A DNA stretch of 64,000 nucleotides from contig NZ_BNJR01000012.1 of assembly GCF_016860605.1 (NCBI RefSeq), positions 186,001 through 250,000 of the forward strand. Direction: 5' to 3'. The translations under genes were made by a program, and so were the position numbers. The DNA is from Lentilactobacillus fungorum. Lineage in GTDB: Bacteria > Bacillota > Bacilli > Lactobacillales > Lactobacillaceae. Each line of letters begins with the position of its first letter. The first letter of the stretch is position 1. The notes beneath the pieces are model-generated. The model did not search any database. It was given only the letters and a program-made list of their open reading frames with translations, and had not been told where the DNA came from. Below, one piece after another: positions 44,705 to 53,684 of this stretch.

Positions 44705-45544
44705 ATGCCTCAAAAGCAAAGAATCACGCTTACCGATATTACAACCATTGCTAACTTGAACGCCACTGAACTGCTTAAAACGATTGGCTCGCCAACAGGA
44801 ATATATCAAAAGAGCACCTTTTATGATTGGCAAAACTTTTCATCTAATAACCAACCGAATAAGATGACCAATAACATTCTTGAAGAACTGACTTTCCACG
44901 TGAGTTCCTTTAGTGATGTAGCGATTTTCATCAACTCACTAGCCAAAATTGATACCATCGAATTTACTAATGGAGCCGGAGTCATCAGCGACTTTCAAAT
45001 TACCGATGAAACCAAGGTATTAAGTTACCATCATTCGATTACGCTACAAAATAAAAGAGTATCCCGAATTCATGACGTTCTCAGCAATCAAGAGACCTTT
45101 CCAATGGCCAGCCCAATCCAATATATTTTTTATACACTTAGGAAAGAAGCAATCGTTGATGGGCGGGATGATTTCACATTTGATTTCTTTAAACAGGACT
45201 CCAACAAGGATGAAATTAATCACTTTAAGGCCCCTTTCCTTTGGTTTGACGGAGCTCATTTTCAAAAAGAACAGACAAGAAATGCAACTCAATTTGTGAT
45301 TGAATGCACTTCTAATGAGGACGCCAACGAGTTGCTGACCATCGCAACTAATCCAGACCATATCAATTTGGAGATTGATACTTGGGGTCACGATGTTATT
45401 ACCCTCTCGCTGCCACCAGCCCATGCTTATCTTGAGGATGAAAATACGGTGGTGGTGACGTCGTTTTCTTCATCAAAACAGCACTTTGATTCCCTCCCTG
45501 ATGCATTTAGTCCTTCTGACCCAACCACTGACTGGGTAGACTGA
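44705..45544 (+). CDS. Hypothetical protein, 279 residues
   Basis: GGGAGGAAC lies 8 bases before the ATG. The sequence is soluble, without signal peptide or membrane segment, and shows no motif I recognise. The beginning, ITLTDITTIANLNATELLKTIG, looks helical. It stands alone between divergent and convergent neighbours. Its upstream region 44417-44704 shows no other gene that I would support. Confidence 0.6.
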   Translation: MPQKQRITLTDITTIANLNATELLKTIGSPTGIYQKSTFYDWQNFSSNNQPNKMTNNILEELTFHVSSFSDVAIFINSLAKIDTIEFTNGAGVISDFQITDETKVLSYHHSITLQNKRVSRIHDVLSNQETFPMASPIQYIFYTLRKEAIVDGRDDFTFDFFKQDSNKDEINHFKAPFLWFDGAHFQKEQTRNATQFVIECTSNEDANELLTIATNPDHINLEIDTWGHDVITLSLPPAHAYLEDENTVVVTSFSSSKQHFDSLPDAFSPSDPTTDWVD

Positions 45545-45701
45545 CCGAATCATTTAAAGTATTATCAACGATTCAGAATCAATCAAGTTTATAAATATTA
45601 AGACAAATCGCTGCTATTGACCCTAAATATGAAAAGATACGAAAACATTTTTTCAAGAGCGGTATACTCAAATAGATAAGAATTATGGAGGGGATTATTT
45701 T

Positions 45702-46136
45702 ATGAATCATCTACGGTTAATCTTAGCTTCAGCAACATTGGGCGTTGGGTTAGTCGCACTGGCACCCGCATCGGCCAGTGCCCAAATCACCCACACCACC
45801 CCGCGGGCAATGCGGGGTACTTGGTACGGCTACAGCAAATCTTATGGCTTCTGGGAAAAGATTCATGTCACCAAACATTCTTTTAGATATTCAGCTGAAG
45901 GCCAAAGTTACGGTATGAAAGGGCGCCACTTAAGTGTGGTTTATGGTCACCGCCATGGTAAAACCACGGTTACATTTCAATATACGGGTCACGTAGCAGC
46001 TACCGATTCTTATCATTTTGGTAAGGCTAAGGTCCATGGCCGGTATCACACCGCATTAATTCAAGACGGCACCACTGCGATGTTCCACTCTAGGGTTAAA
46101 AGCTATTATGTTCCAAAGGCTTATCGATTTATCTAA
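45702..46136 (+). CDS. Small secreted protein, 144 residues
   Basis: GGAGGGG precedes the ATG. A clear Sec signal peptide (LILASATLGVGLVALAPASASAQ, cleavage after ASA) leads to a basic mature protein of about 115 residues rich in His, Tyr and Gly. MRGTWYGYSKSYGFWEKIHVT resembles the start of lipocalin-like secreted proteins of lactobacilli. The function is unknown. Confidence 0.7.
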   Translation: MNHLRLILASATLGVGLVALAPASASAQITHTTPRAMRGTWYGYSKSYGFWEKIHVTKHSFRYSAEGQSYGMKGRHLSVVYGHRHGKTTVTFQYTGHVAATDSYHFGKAKVHGRYHTALIQDGTTAMFHSRVKSYYVPKAYRFI

Positions 46137-46205
46137 ATAACTCGTCGTAATATGAGCAATCCCTTTAACGGCTTAAAATAGTCAATAACAAAATATTCTC
46201 AGTAT

Positions 46206-46259
46206 TTAAGGCGACAAGTTAGTTACTCTCAATCTAGAGTAATTGATTTGTCGCCTTAA
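46206..46259 (+). terminator. Hairpin after the small secreted protein
   Basis: TTAAGGCGACAA (46206-46217) and TTGTCGCCTTAA (46248-46259) pair exactly, with AGTTACTCT and AGAGTAATT extending the stem inside. There is only a weak T-run. Apart from it, the 310 bases 46137-46446 hold only the leader of the amidase gene. Confidence 0.65.
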
Positions 46260-46446
46260 TTGTGGCATTGAGTACCGAGACGTTTACACGCCAAATTTCA
46301 ATCAAATTTCACTGACTATATCATGCTTTTAATTAACAAAAAATTCACAAACATTTATAATAACAGTTGCTATACTTTTCCACTGTAACCGCTTAAAATT
46401 ATTGATAGTAACCACCGCTAACATTTGTGAAGGGGGGTTATTCACA

Positions 46447-48660
46447 TTGAGGAATCACAAACTTTTTTCTAAATTTTCAAGATTCCTAGTCGTCATTGTT
46501 GCGACGGCCAGCTTCTTAACATTATCGCAGAGCCAAGTTGTTCAACCGACCTCGGCTGACACAACCCCGACAATCACTGCTAACGCCCAGAATCAAAACC
46601 AAACTAACCAAATCACCGACGAACAATATCGCAATGCCAGTGCCAGTCAATTAGCCGCGATGGTACGTAATGGTCAAGTAACGCCCCAGGAGTTAATCCG
46701 CCATGCATTTAACATCATTAGCGAAGATAATCCCGCTTTAAATTCAGTTATCTACACCCGCGAACAACAGGCCCTTGCCGAAGCCAGTCAACTAAAAGAT
46801 ACTGGTCAGCCATTTTACGGCGTTCCAATTTTAACTAAAGGTCTGCTTCAGCTGATCGCTGGCGGGCCTAACGCCAACGGCCTGTTGCCAGCCAAAGGAA
46901 CCACCATCTCAGCTACGATGCCAGTAACTAAGGCCTTTCAAAATGCCGGCTTCATTGTTATTGGCTTGACCAACTATCCTGAAATGGGATTGTTTAATGT
47001 TACCAACTCGCTACTCTATGGGGCAGCAAGCAATCCGTGGAACCATGATGATAATCCCGGTGGTTCATCTGGTGGTGCTGTTGCCAGCACCGCCGATGGC
47101 ATGGTACCGCTAGCGGGCGGCAATGATGCCGGCGGTTCAATTAGAATTCCAGCTTCATGGACTGGGTTAATCGGCTTAAAACCAACTCAAGGTATTATTA
47201 CTGGTGATAGCACGACAATTGGCGCCGTTAATTTTGCGGAAACTAAGACAATGCAAGATACCAATGCCCTGTTTGAGAGCCTGCTTAACCCTAAGATGGC
47301 TGACCAGGTTCAGCCAGCGCCAACTAACTTGAAGGACATGCCAATTGCCTATTCCACAAAATCACCAGTTGGCACGCCGGTGAGTGACGACGCCGTACAA
47401 GCAGTTCAAAATGCCGTTGCTTTTCTTAAATCTCAAGGATTTAACCTCGTTGAAGTTGATGCACCAGTGGATGGCGTTAAATTAATGCAAGCCTACTATT
47501 TAGCTGCAACTAGTAGCGGCGCCACGGCCAACTATATTATCAGCACAAATACCAAGCAGAATATGACCTTCGATGAAGTCAATCCAATGACGTGGGGCTT
47601 GTATCAAGCATCAAAGAAATTGCCGGCAGATGCTAGAACCACCTATACTAATGAATTGAACCTAATTAGTCAGCAGATGACCGCGTTTCATCAAAAGTAC
47701 CCACTCTATTTGACACCAACCACTGCCACCACCGCGCCGAGTAACAACGATCCAATCGTCTTACCAGAATACGCCGAACAATTGAAAAATAGCGGTAACT
47801 TGAGTAGTGACCAGCAAATGCAACTCATCTATGATGCTTGGCTGCATGGCCTTTCAAAGACACCTTTTACGCAACTGGCCAATATGGCTGGCGAACCGGC
47901 AATTAGTTTGCCGACCTACGTGAGTCCAGCCGGCATGGCATTAGGAATTCAATTAGAAGCCGGCAAATATCAAGACCGACTCTTGCTTAAGATAGGTGAG
48001 CTTTTTGAGCAACATGGGCTATTTAAAGAACTTACTCATCAGACCACAACGCCAGTGCCAGCTCCAGGGTCAAATAACGATGCATCGATAACTGCGGGTT
48101 CTACTACCAGTAGTTCTGCAACTAACCCAGCTAGTGTTTCTCCAAATACTAATCCAATTCCTAAAACACCTGTTACTGTCAAAAATGATGCAAAAGTTCA
48201 CCCCATCGTGGTCTACACCCTCAAAAAGGTCTACTTGCATCAATCGGCTAATTTCACCAAAACTAATCGGATCGCAACATATTCCAAGCAGTTACGGCCA
48301 AACCGGCCAATGTTTCTAGTCACCGGCTACATTCGAGATCACAACGGTTATTTACGTTACAAAGTCCGCGATATCAATGAGCATACCAAAAATGACGGTA
48401 AACAAGGTTATCTAACGGCCAACGATCAATTTACGCGAAGCGCTTACTATCAAATAAAGCCTAACTGGATTAAAGTTATCAATCCAAAAGGCCTAAATGA
48501 GTATATGAACGTGGATCTAACCCGAAAAACAAAGCATATTCAGCGGGGAACCGTTCTGAAAATCAAAAAAATTGTGACCTATCATTTAACAACTCGTTTT
48601 GTGTTGCAAAATGGCCGAATCATTTCAGCAAATAAGAAACTAGTCATTGTCAATAAATAA
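46447..48660 (+). CDS. Exported amidase with C-terminal DUF5776-like domain
   Basis: The start is TTG 46447, since AAGGGGGG lies nine bases upstream and the resulting protein opens with a signal peptide (FLVVIVATASFLTLSQ). The amidase-signature domain has all three catalytic elements: TKG lysine (about 132), GGSSGG cis-serine (about 205) and GGSIRIP nucleophile serine (about 229). A Thr/Ser-rich linker follows, and then about 150 basic residues of the DUF5776 type found at the C-terminus of secreted lactobacillus proteins, probably for wall binding. Amidases of this class are usually cytoplasmic, so secretion is notable. The substrate is unknown. Confidence 0.82.
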   Translation: MRNHKLFSKFSRFLVVIVATASFLTLSQSQVVQPTSADTTPTITANAQNQNQTNQITDEQYRNASASQLAAMVRNGQVTPQELIRHAFNIISEDNPALNSVIYTREQQALAEASQLKDTGQPFYGVPILTKGLLQLIAGGPNANGLLPAKGTTISATMPVTKAFQNAGFIVIGLTNYPEMGLFNVTNSLLYGAASNPWNHDDNPGGSSGGAVASTADGMVPLAGGNDAGGSIRIPASWTGLIGLKPTQGIITGDSTTIGAVNFAETKTMQDTNALFESLLNPKMADQVQPAPTNLKDMPIAYSTKSPVGTPVSDDAVQAVQNAVAFLKSQGFNLVEVDAPVDGVKLMQAYYLAATSSGATANYIISTNTKQNMTFDEVNPMTWGLYQASKKLPADARTTYTNELNLISQQMTAFHQKYPLYLTPTTATTAPSNNDPIVLPEYAEQLKNSGNLSSDQQMQLIYDAWLHGLSKTPFTQLANMAGEPAISLPTYVSPAGMALGIQLEAGKYQDRLLLKIGELFEQHGLFKELTHQTTTPVPAPGSNNDASITAGSTTSSSATNPASVSPNTNPIPKTPVTVKNDAKVHPIVVYTLKKVYLHQSANFTKTNRIATYSKQLRPNRPMFLVTGYIRDHNGYLRYKVRDINEHTKNDGKQGYLTANDQFTRSAYYQIKPNWIKVINPKGLNEYMNVDLTRKTKHIQRGTVLKIKKIVTYHLTTRFVLQNGRIISANKKLVIVNK

Positions 48661-48918
48661 TTACTACATCACTCAAGTTCAAAGATCGATTAATTTTGAG
48701 CCTTAGTCGCTTACTTGAATTCATCAAATAAACTTTTGCGTCTTGTCCATTTAACGTCATTCCAGAAATACTTTTACAGCCTCACAAAATGGACTAACAA
48801 TACAAAGGACGCCTCGGATCGTAAAAACTTCTCTAAGCTAAACTCCACCCATAGCCTTCAAAACGACCTATACTAACAGTGACAACTAGCCACTAAGAAA
48901 TCGAATGGAGGAACCCTC

Positions 48919-49308
48919 ATGCCACTCATGAGAATCGACGTCATCAAGGGCCACGATGACGCTTACCTTAAGAAGATGCTTGATATCGCCTACGACGTCC
49001 AACTCGAAGCCTTCAAGACCCCCAAAGGCGACCGCTACCAAATTTTGACCCAACATGAACCATTTGAAATGCAGATTTTAGATACCGGATTAGGCATCAG
49101 ACGATCCCAGGATGTGATTCTTTTCAATTTAGTAACCCGACCAAGAACTACGAAGGCAAAGCAAGCGTTCTATCGCCAGCTAACTGAACGTCTTAATACT
49201 GAATTAGGAATTCGAAAAGAAGACATTGTCGTCAGTTTAGTACCAAATAATGATGATGACTGGAGCTTTGGCAATGGTGAGGCGCAGTTTTTGACGGGAA
49301 AGCTTTAG
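48919..49308 (+). CDS. Tautomerase-family protein
   Basis: A 129-residue protein beginning MPLMRIDVIKG, so Pro1 becomes the N-terminal catalytic base after Met removal, as in 4-oxalocrotonate tautomerase and malonate semialdehyde decarboxylase relatives. LNTELGIRKEDIVVSLVPNNDDDWSFG near the end is typical of the longer tautomerase_2 type. GGAGG precedes the ATG. It has no evident operon partner. Confidence 0.85.
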   Translation: MPLMRIDVIKGHDDAYLKKMLDIAYDVQLEAFKTPKGDRYQILTQHEPFEMQILDTGLGIRRSQDVILFNLVTRPRTTKAKQAFYRQLTERLNTELGIRKEDIVVSLVPNNDDDWSFGNGEAQFLTGKL

Positions 49309-49393
49309 CAGAACTTTCTATAGCTGCCTTTAACGTTGGTATTATTTCAAATAGCTGACCACCGTTATACTTCAGCCTGATACCAGCCAAATT

Positions 49394-49446
49394 AAAAGTT
49401 ACCCCCTTAATGTAAGCTAATCACATACATTGAGGAGGTAACTTTT
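49394..49446 (+). terminator. Hairpin between the tautomerase gene and the CRISPR array
   Basis: AAAAGTTACCCCCTTAATGTA pairs with TACATTGAGGAGGTAACTTTT apart from two positions, followed by CT-rich sequence. It can terminate in either direction and also separates CRISPR transcription from the tautomerase gene. Nothing else is visible in 49309-49669. Confidence 0.7.
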
Positions 49447-49669
49447 CTATTGCACATTGCACTTCAAAATCTATTAAAAGGGTTAAATGATGCTTCAGTA
49501 CTAATTCTTAGCGTCTTTTATCTCTCGAAACATTATTATGCGATTGCAAGGAAGAATTTAACAACGTATGTAAGCGCAACGCCAATAATTATGAGCCAAA
49601 GAATACATCCCACACATGAAGAAACCGTATCCAGCAAATCTCTAAGCATTCGTCTGTCACCTTTCGATA

Positions 49670-50246
49670 AGATTGCCCCCACACACGTGGGGAATACGCA
49701 TCAGTTACGGTTGGAAATACTTGCATGGGAGGATCACCCCCACATACATGGGGAATACTGCTGTTAGCAACGGAACCGGTTGACTTATTAAGGATCACCC
49801 CCACATACGTGGGGAATACCAGTGACACTGGCGTCCTCAAGTGCGCTTTCGGGGATCACCCCCACATACGTGGGGAATACACACCGCGATTGAGTGACGC
49901 CGATTTGCGGACAGGATCACCCCCACATACGTGGGGAATACTCCAGGCATCAATCGCTTCTAGTAAGTCACTCAGGATCACCCCCACATACGTGGGGAAT
50001 ACGGGGAATAATTAACAAGTGCATTGTAGCATGAAGGATCACCCCCACATACGTGGGGAATACGATTTGGCAATCGATGATCAGAAGGAATTTTTAGGAT
50101 CACCCCCACATACGTGGGGAATACGAAAAGCTAAAGCCTTGCAATACCTTGCTTTAAGGATCACCCCCACATACGTGGGGAATACCTGTATGCCATCATT
50201 AGTGTTGTAATTTTGTTAGGATCACCCCCACATACGTGGGGAATAC
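49670..50246 (-). CRISPR. Type I-E-like CRISPR array, 10 repeats, 9 spacers
   Basis: Ten 28-bp repeats (core CCCCCACATACGTGGGG) begin at 49670, 49731, 49792, 49853, 49914, 49975, 50036, 50097, 50158 and 50219; the period is 61, so every spacer is 33 bases. Eight repeats are identical; the one at 49731 has one change and the one at 49670 has four. Read on the minus strand the repeat starts GTATTCCCCACG and ends GTGATCC, the usual I-E orientation, so the degenerate end is the old trailer end and the leader is at the right. No cas gene is in the window. Confidence 0.97.
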
Positions 50247-50430
50247 ACTAACGAATCCTTGCTATAGAGCCATTACTAAATCTTCAAACCACTAATTTCA
50301 ATCAACTTGAAAAATCAAACCCCATCGTCTTTGCTTCTAGTTAATAATATACTCTTTATTTAACACAAACGAACCCCTTAAAATTTGATTCTGCATTAAA
50401 ATAATCTTTGCAATAAACCGACGTCATCAA
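50247..50430 (-). promoter_or_regulatory. Putative CRISPR leader
   Basis: This AT-rich stretch flanks the best-conserved repeat end. On the minus strand it includes GAGTATATTATTAAC, which could serve as a -10 region. There is no coding sequence. It is assigned as leader from array polarity only. Confidence 0.5.
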
Positions 50431-50432
50431 AC

Positions 50433-50473
50433 AAAAAGCGCCCTTTCAAAGTTTCCCTTGAAAGAGCGTTTTT
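50433..50473 (-). terminator. Terminator of the M24 peptidase gene
   Basis: On the minus strand AAAAACGCTCTTTCAAG and CTTTGAAAGGGCGCTTTTT form a stem with one mismatch and end in five T. Confidence 0.85.
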
Positions 50474-50540
50474 GAGCACCGCACAATATTCATCAAGAAC
50501 GACCCAAAAGTTTCACGTGGAACATAACACTCCTAATCTT

Positions 50541-51617
50541 TCAAATTACCTGTAAAGTTCGTGGCGCTGAAGTCAATCGCTCATTACCCTCTTGAGTCAC
50601 TAGCAAATCATCTTCAATTCGCACGCCACCTTTTCCCGGCAAATAAATACCAGGTTCTACCGTCATCACATAATTTTCATGAATAACATTCGATTCGTAG
50701 CTCGGTCCAAAATTGGGTGTTTCATGAATGTCCAACCCAATACCATGGCCGCTACCGTGCTTAAAGTAATCACCGAAGCCCATTTCACCAATATAATCTC
50801 GCCCAGCAGCATCAATTACCTTACCATTATTGCCAGGCTTAATCATCTTAAACATTCTTTCCTGGGCTTCATGAACAACATCGTATACATGACGAAGTTC
50901 ATCGCCCGGGTCTCCTAACGCAAATGTCCGCGTCATATCTGAGGTATACCCATCAACGTAATAGCCAAAATCAACCGTCACCATGTCGCCTTTTTCAAGT
51001 GGCTTAGTTGTCGCAAAACCATGAGGCAACGCCGAACGGTAACCGCTAGCAACAATCGTGTCAAAACTGGGCTTTTGAGCACCGTGCGTCAGCATCCAAT
51101 TATTGAGCCAATTGGCCACTTCTAACTCAGTCTGGCCAACCCTAACTTGGTGGATCAACTCACTAAATGCTTGACTGGCTAACTGAGTTGACTTCCGCAA
51201 AGCCGCGATTTCATCAGCATCCTTACTTCGACGCATGGCCTCGATTACATTGGTCGTTTCAACTAACTGGCCGGCAAGCTTGCTTTTCAATTGATGAGCC
51301 AACGCTAAACTAACTGAAGTTTCAATACCAATTTGCTGGCCACCAGCTGCTTTGAGAACGTCATTAGCCACATCGTAGTAATTGCGGGTGATGCGTAACT
51401 CAATATCTTTAGGTAAAGATTGCTCAAGTTCAACTTTGTACCGATCATCAGTGATCATCGTTTGTCCAGTGGCAGTCACAACTAGGCAGCCATCACCTGG
51501 CAGGCCGTCAAACCCAACTAGATACAATAAATTAAATGAGTTGGTCACAATAAAACTATCGATGTGTAATTGCTGGAACTGCTGGCGTAACTTTTCGATG
51601 CGATTAATGGTAATCAA
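50541..51617 (-). CDS. M24-family Xaa-Pro peptidase
   Basis: About 358 residues, creatinase-type N-domain plus pita-bread catalytic domain. Metal ligands are visible: DFGYYVDGYTSDMTR (two Asp), GSGHGIGLDIHE (His), MTVEPGIYL (Glu) and GVRIEDDLL (Glu). The likely start is TTG 51617, eight bases after AAAGGGG, giving MITINRIEKL; the upstream ATG at 51644 lies within that leader. It removes or cleaves residues next to proline in cytoplasmic peptides. Confidence 0.88.
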   Translation of the reverse strand: MITINRIEKLRQQFQQLHIDSFIVTNSFNLLYLVGFDGLPGDGCLVVTATGQTMITDDRYKVELEQSLPKDIELRITRNYYDVANDVLKAAGGQQIGIETSVSLALAHQLKSKLAGQLVETTNVIEAMRRSKDADEIAALRKSTQLASQAFSELIHQVRVGQTELEVANWLNNWMLTHGAQKPSFDTIVASGYRSALPHGFATTKPLEKGDMVTVDFGYYVDGYTSDMTRTFALGDPGDELRHVYDVVHEAQERMFKMIKPGNNGKVIDAAGRDYIGEMGFGDYFKHGSGHGIGLDIHETPNFGPSYESNVIHENYVMTVEPGIYLPGKGGVRIEDDLLVTQEGNERLTSAPRTLQVI

Positions 51618-51995
51618 GATAGGGACCCCTTTCAATATTTGCATTTAGCTAATATTCAATAATATAGTCAATCAATAAATAATCTTTCTTACTTAAGATT
51701 CTTCTAAAATGGGAGCTATGTGTAATTATTTTAACTCTATCTTATTAAAAAAATCATAAACTATAACCAATTTATCCGAATTTTCCGCAAGCTTTCAACG
51801 TTTCTTTGAAAGAGATTACAATAGTTTTGCACAAGATTACAAAGAATTAAGATGCTTTGGGATAGGACTGCAAAGTGCAGCTATCATGTCAAAGGGCAGC
51901 TAAAAATCCGATAAAACTAGTGCAAACCACCAAATTCTACAGGACTACTATTTGATCTATTCTCTATATCCCTATTTCAAACTCATAATAAACCT
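51618..51995 (-). other. Intergenic stretch with peptidase promoter
   Basis: On the minus strand TTGGTT (51770-51765), 17 bases and TAATAA (51747-51742) could be the peptidase promoter. I see nothing else in this AT-rich stretch. Confidence 0.4.
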
Positions 51996-53027
51996 CTAAG
52001 ACTTGTTCTTCGACAAATCCAACACAGAATCTCCAACTACTAATTTACCAGGAACGACTGTACTCTTAACTTCTTCACCACTCCCATCAGCTAATGAAAT
52101 AAGCTTTTTGCGAGATTCAATTGCAATTCTCCTGATATCCTGCTTAATGCAGGTTACTTTTGGAGAAATGATTTCTTGTGCATCTAATTGGCCAAATGAT
52201 ACCACCGATATGTCTTCAGGAATCCGTAATCCCATTTCGTTAGCTGCTTGAATAACTCCTATTGTCATTAAATTATTTGCACTAAAAATAGCCGTATAAG
52301 GATCCCCTGACTGACTGTTTTTCTTCAAAAATTCCTTAACCCGCTGATAAGCGATCTCTTGGCGATAATCGGCGGGAATTACGCCTTCTTCTCTAGAAAC
52401 TAGATTGTTTTCAATCAGAGCAGCCCGATAACCAAAGAATCGATCACGTGAAGTTACTGATCCTTTAGTCCCAGACACAAAAGCAATATTCTCATGTCCT
52501 TTTCTAACTAAGTACTCGGTTAGAGCTTTAGCCTCATCAAAATTTGCATTACCAACAAATGGTGCACCCTTAACGCCAAGGTCCCGATCCAGTAATACGA
52601 CATGGATGCCAGCATTCATAGCTTCTTTAACGTTTTTGGGATTCAATGATGTTGATGAAATTGCCATTGCATCGACGCCTTTTTCAATTAATACATGAAT
52701 TAGCTTAGTTTCTTTATGAACAGAATCATCGGTATTGCAAACTAGCAAGTTATAATTTTGATCAAACAATTCATCATCAATTAATTTGGCAATTTGTGAG
52801 TAGTATGAATTATTAATATCCGCTACAACTAAAGCCACTAAATTAGACTTATTTGTTCGTAAGTTTCTCGCACTATTACTACGATTAAAGTGAAGTTCCT
52901 TAATAACCTTGAGGACCTTTTCTTTGGTCTCTTTTTTTACCGGATAATTACCATTTAAAACTCTCGAAACCGTAGAAATTGAAACTCCAGACATTCTTGA
53001 TACATCACTAATTGTGGCTCTTTTCAT
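51996..53027 (-). CDS. LacI-family regulator (RbsR-like)
   Basis: About 343 residues. DNA-binding block ATISDVSRMSGVSISTVSRVLNG, hinge NSARNLRTNKSN, then a sugar-binding domain. I start at ATG 53027, nine bases after AGGAGG. The sugar gene cluster downstream of it on the map (53.7-60.1 kb, same strand) carries TAGAAANCGTTTTCTA operators at the two rbsD-like genes, and this is the nearest candidate regulator. The effector is probably the cluster's sugar or its phosphate. Confidence 0.85.
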   Translation of the reverse strand: MKRATISDVSRMSGVSISTVSRVLNGNYPVKKETKEKVLKVIKELHFNRSNSARNLRTNKSNLVALVVADINNSYYSQIAKLIDDELFDQNYNLLVCNTDDSVHKETKLIHVLIEKGVDAMAISSTSLNPKNVKEAMNAGIHVVLLDRDLGVKGAPFVGNANFDEAKALTEYLVRKGHENIAFVSGTKGSVTSRDRFFGYRAALIENNLVSREEGVIPADYRQEIAYQRVKEFLKKNSQSGDPYTAIFSANNLMTIGVIQAANEMGLRIPEDISVVSFGQLDAQEIISPKVTCIKQDIRRIAIESRKKLISLADGSGEEVKSTVVPGKLVVGDSVLDLSKNKS

Positions 53028-53684
53028 ACCACCCAACCTCCTGATATTCTTTTTTAAATAATTGGGGCTATTAAATTTGCTTCGTCAGCCTCTATTTTTA
53101 CTTCAGAAATTTTACTTATAACTTATATATACTATATTACTAACATTATTTTGACTTTACAGCCAACGTTTCTTATAACGCCACTAACTTAACCAATAAT
53201 GTCATTCAACTAAAAAACAATTCGATTAATTCAATGCTTTGCAAATATCTATCATTATACTATCTTATTTTTTATATTTTCCAATCAAGCTGCCTCTCAA
53301 AGGGCCGGCTAAACTCATTATTCCTTATAATCTTCATATTTACAGAGATAGTCTATTTTATCTTAATACAATTTATTAATCGGAAAGCTACCATACCAAT
53401 TATTAATTAACACTCTCATTTCTTTCCATTCATTGACCGTAAATCAGTCTCTGATTTAAAGCAAGTAAACTTCCAATCCGATTGGTTAGTCACCCTCCAG
53501 TATTAGAACAATATAAACAGCTGCTCTTAGAAGCAGATTAAAAAAGATATCATTTCTGTCTACCATGATGATAATTAATAAATAATATGCTGCTATCCTT
53601 TACGTAAAAAAACTTGATTCCGCTAAAACAGAACCAAGCTTTTTAAGCTCATATACTTTTGCATATCAATCACACAGAATACTT
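53028..53684. other. 657-bp intergenic stretch, with phosphoketolase terminator
   Basis: A terminator for the phosphoketolase gene lies at 53606-53644: on the minus strand CTTGGTTCTG and CGGAATCAAG pair with two wobbles, followed by six T. CAGCCAACGTTTCTTA at 53160-53175 partly resembles the operators of the sugar cluster and may be an autoregulatory site. The rest is AT-rich without a supported gene. Confidence 0.55.

Noticed and set aside
44530-44754. 74-codon frame overlapping the start of the 279-residue protein
   Set aside because: The overlapping gene has a better ribosome-binding site and a long frame; this short frame shows no family features.
49450-50210. Open frames reading through the CRISPR array on both strands
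   Set aside because: They translate the repeat over and over (HPHIRGEY or PPHTWGI); this is an artefact of a 61-base period, not genes.
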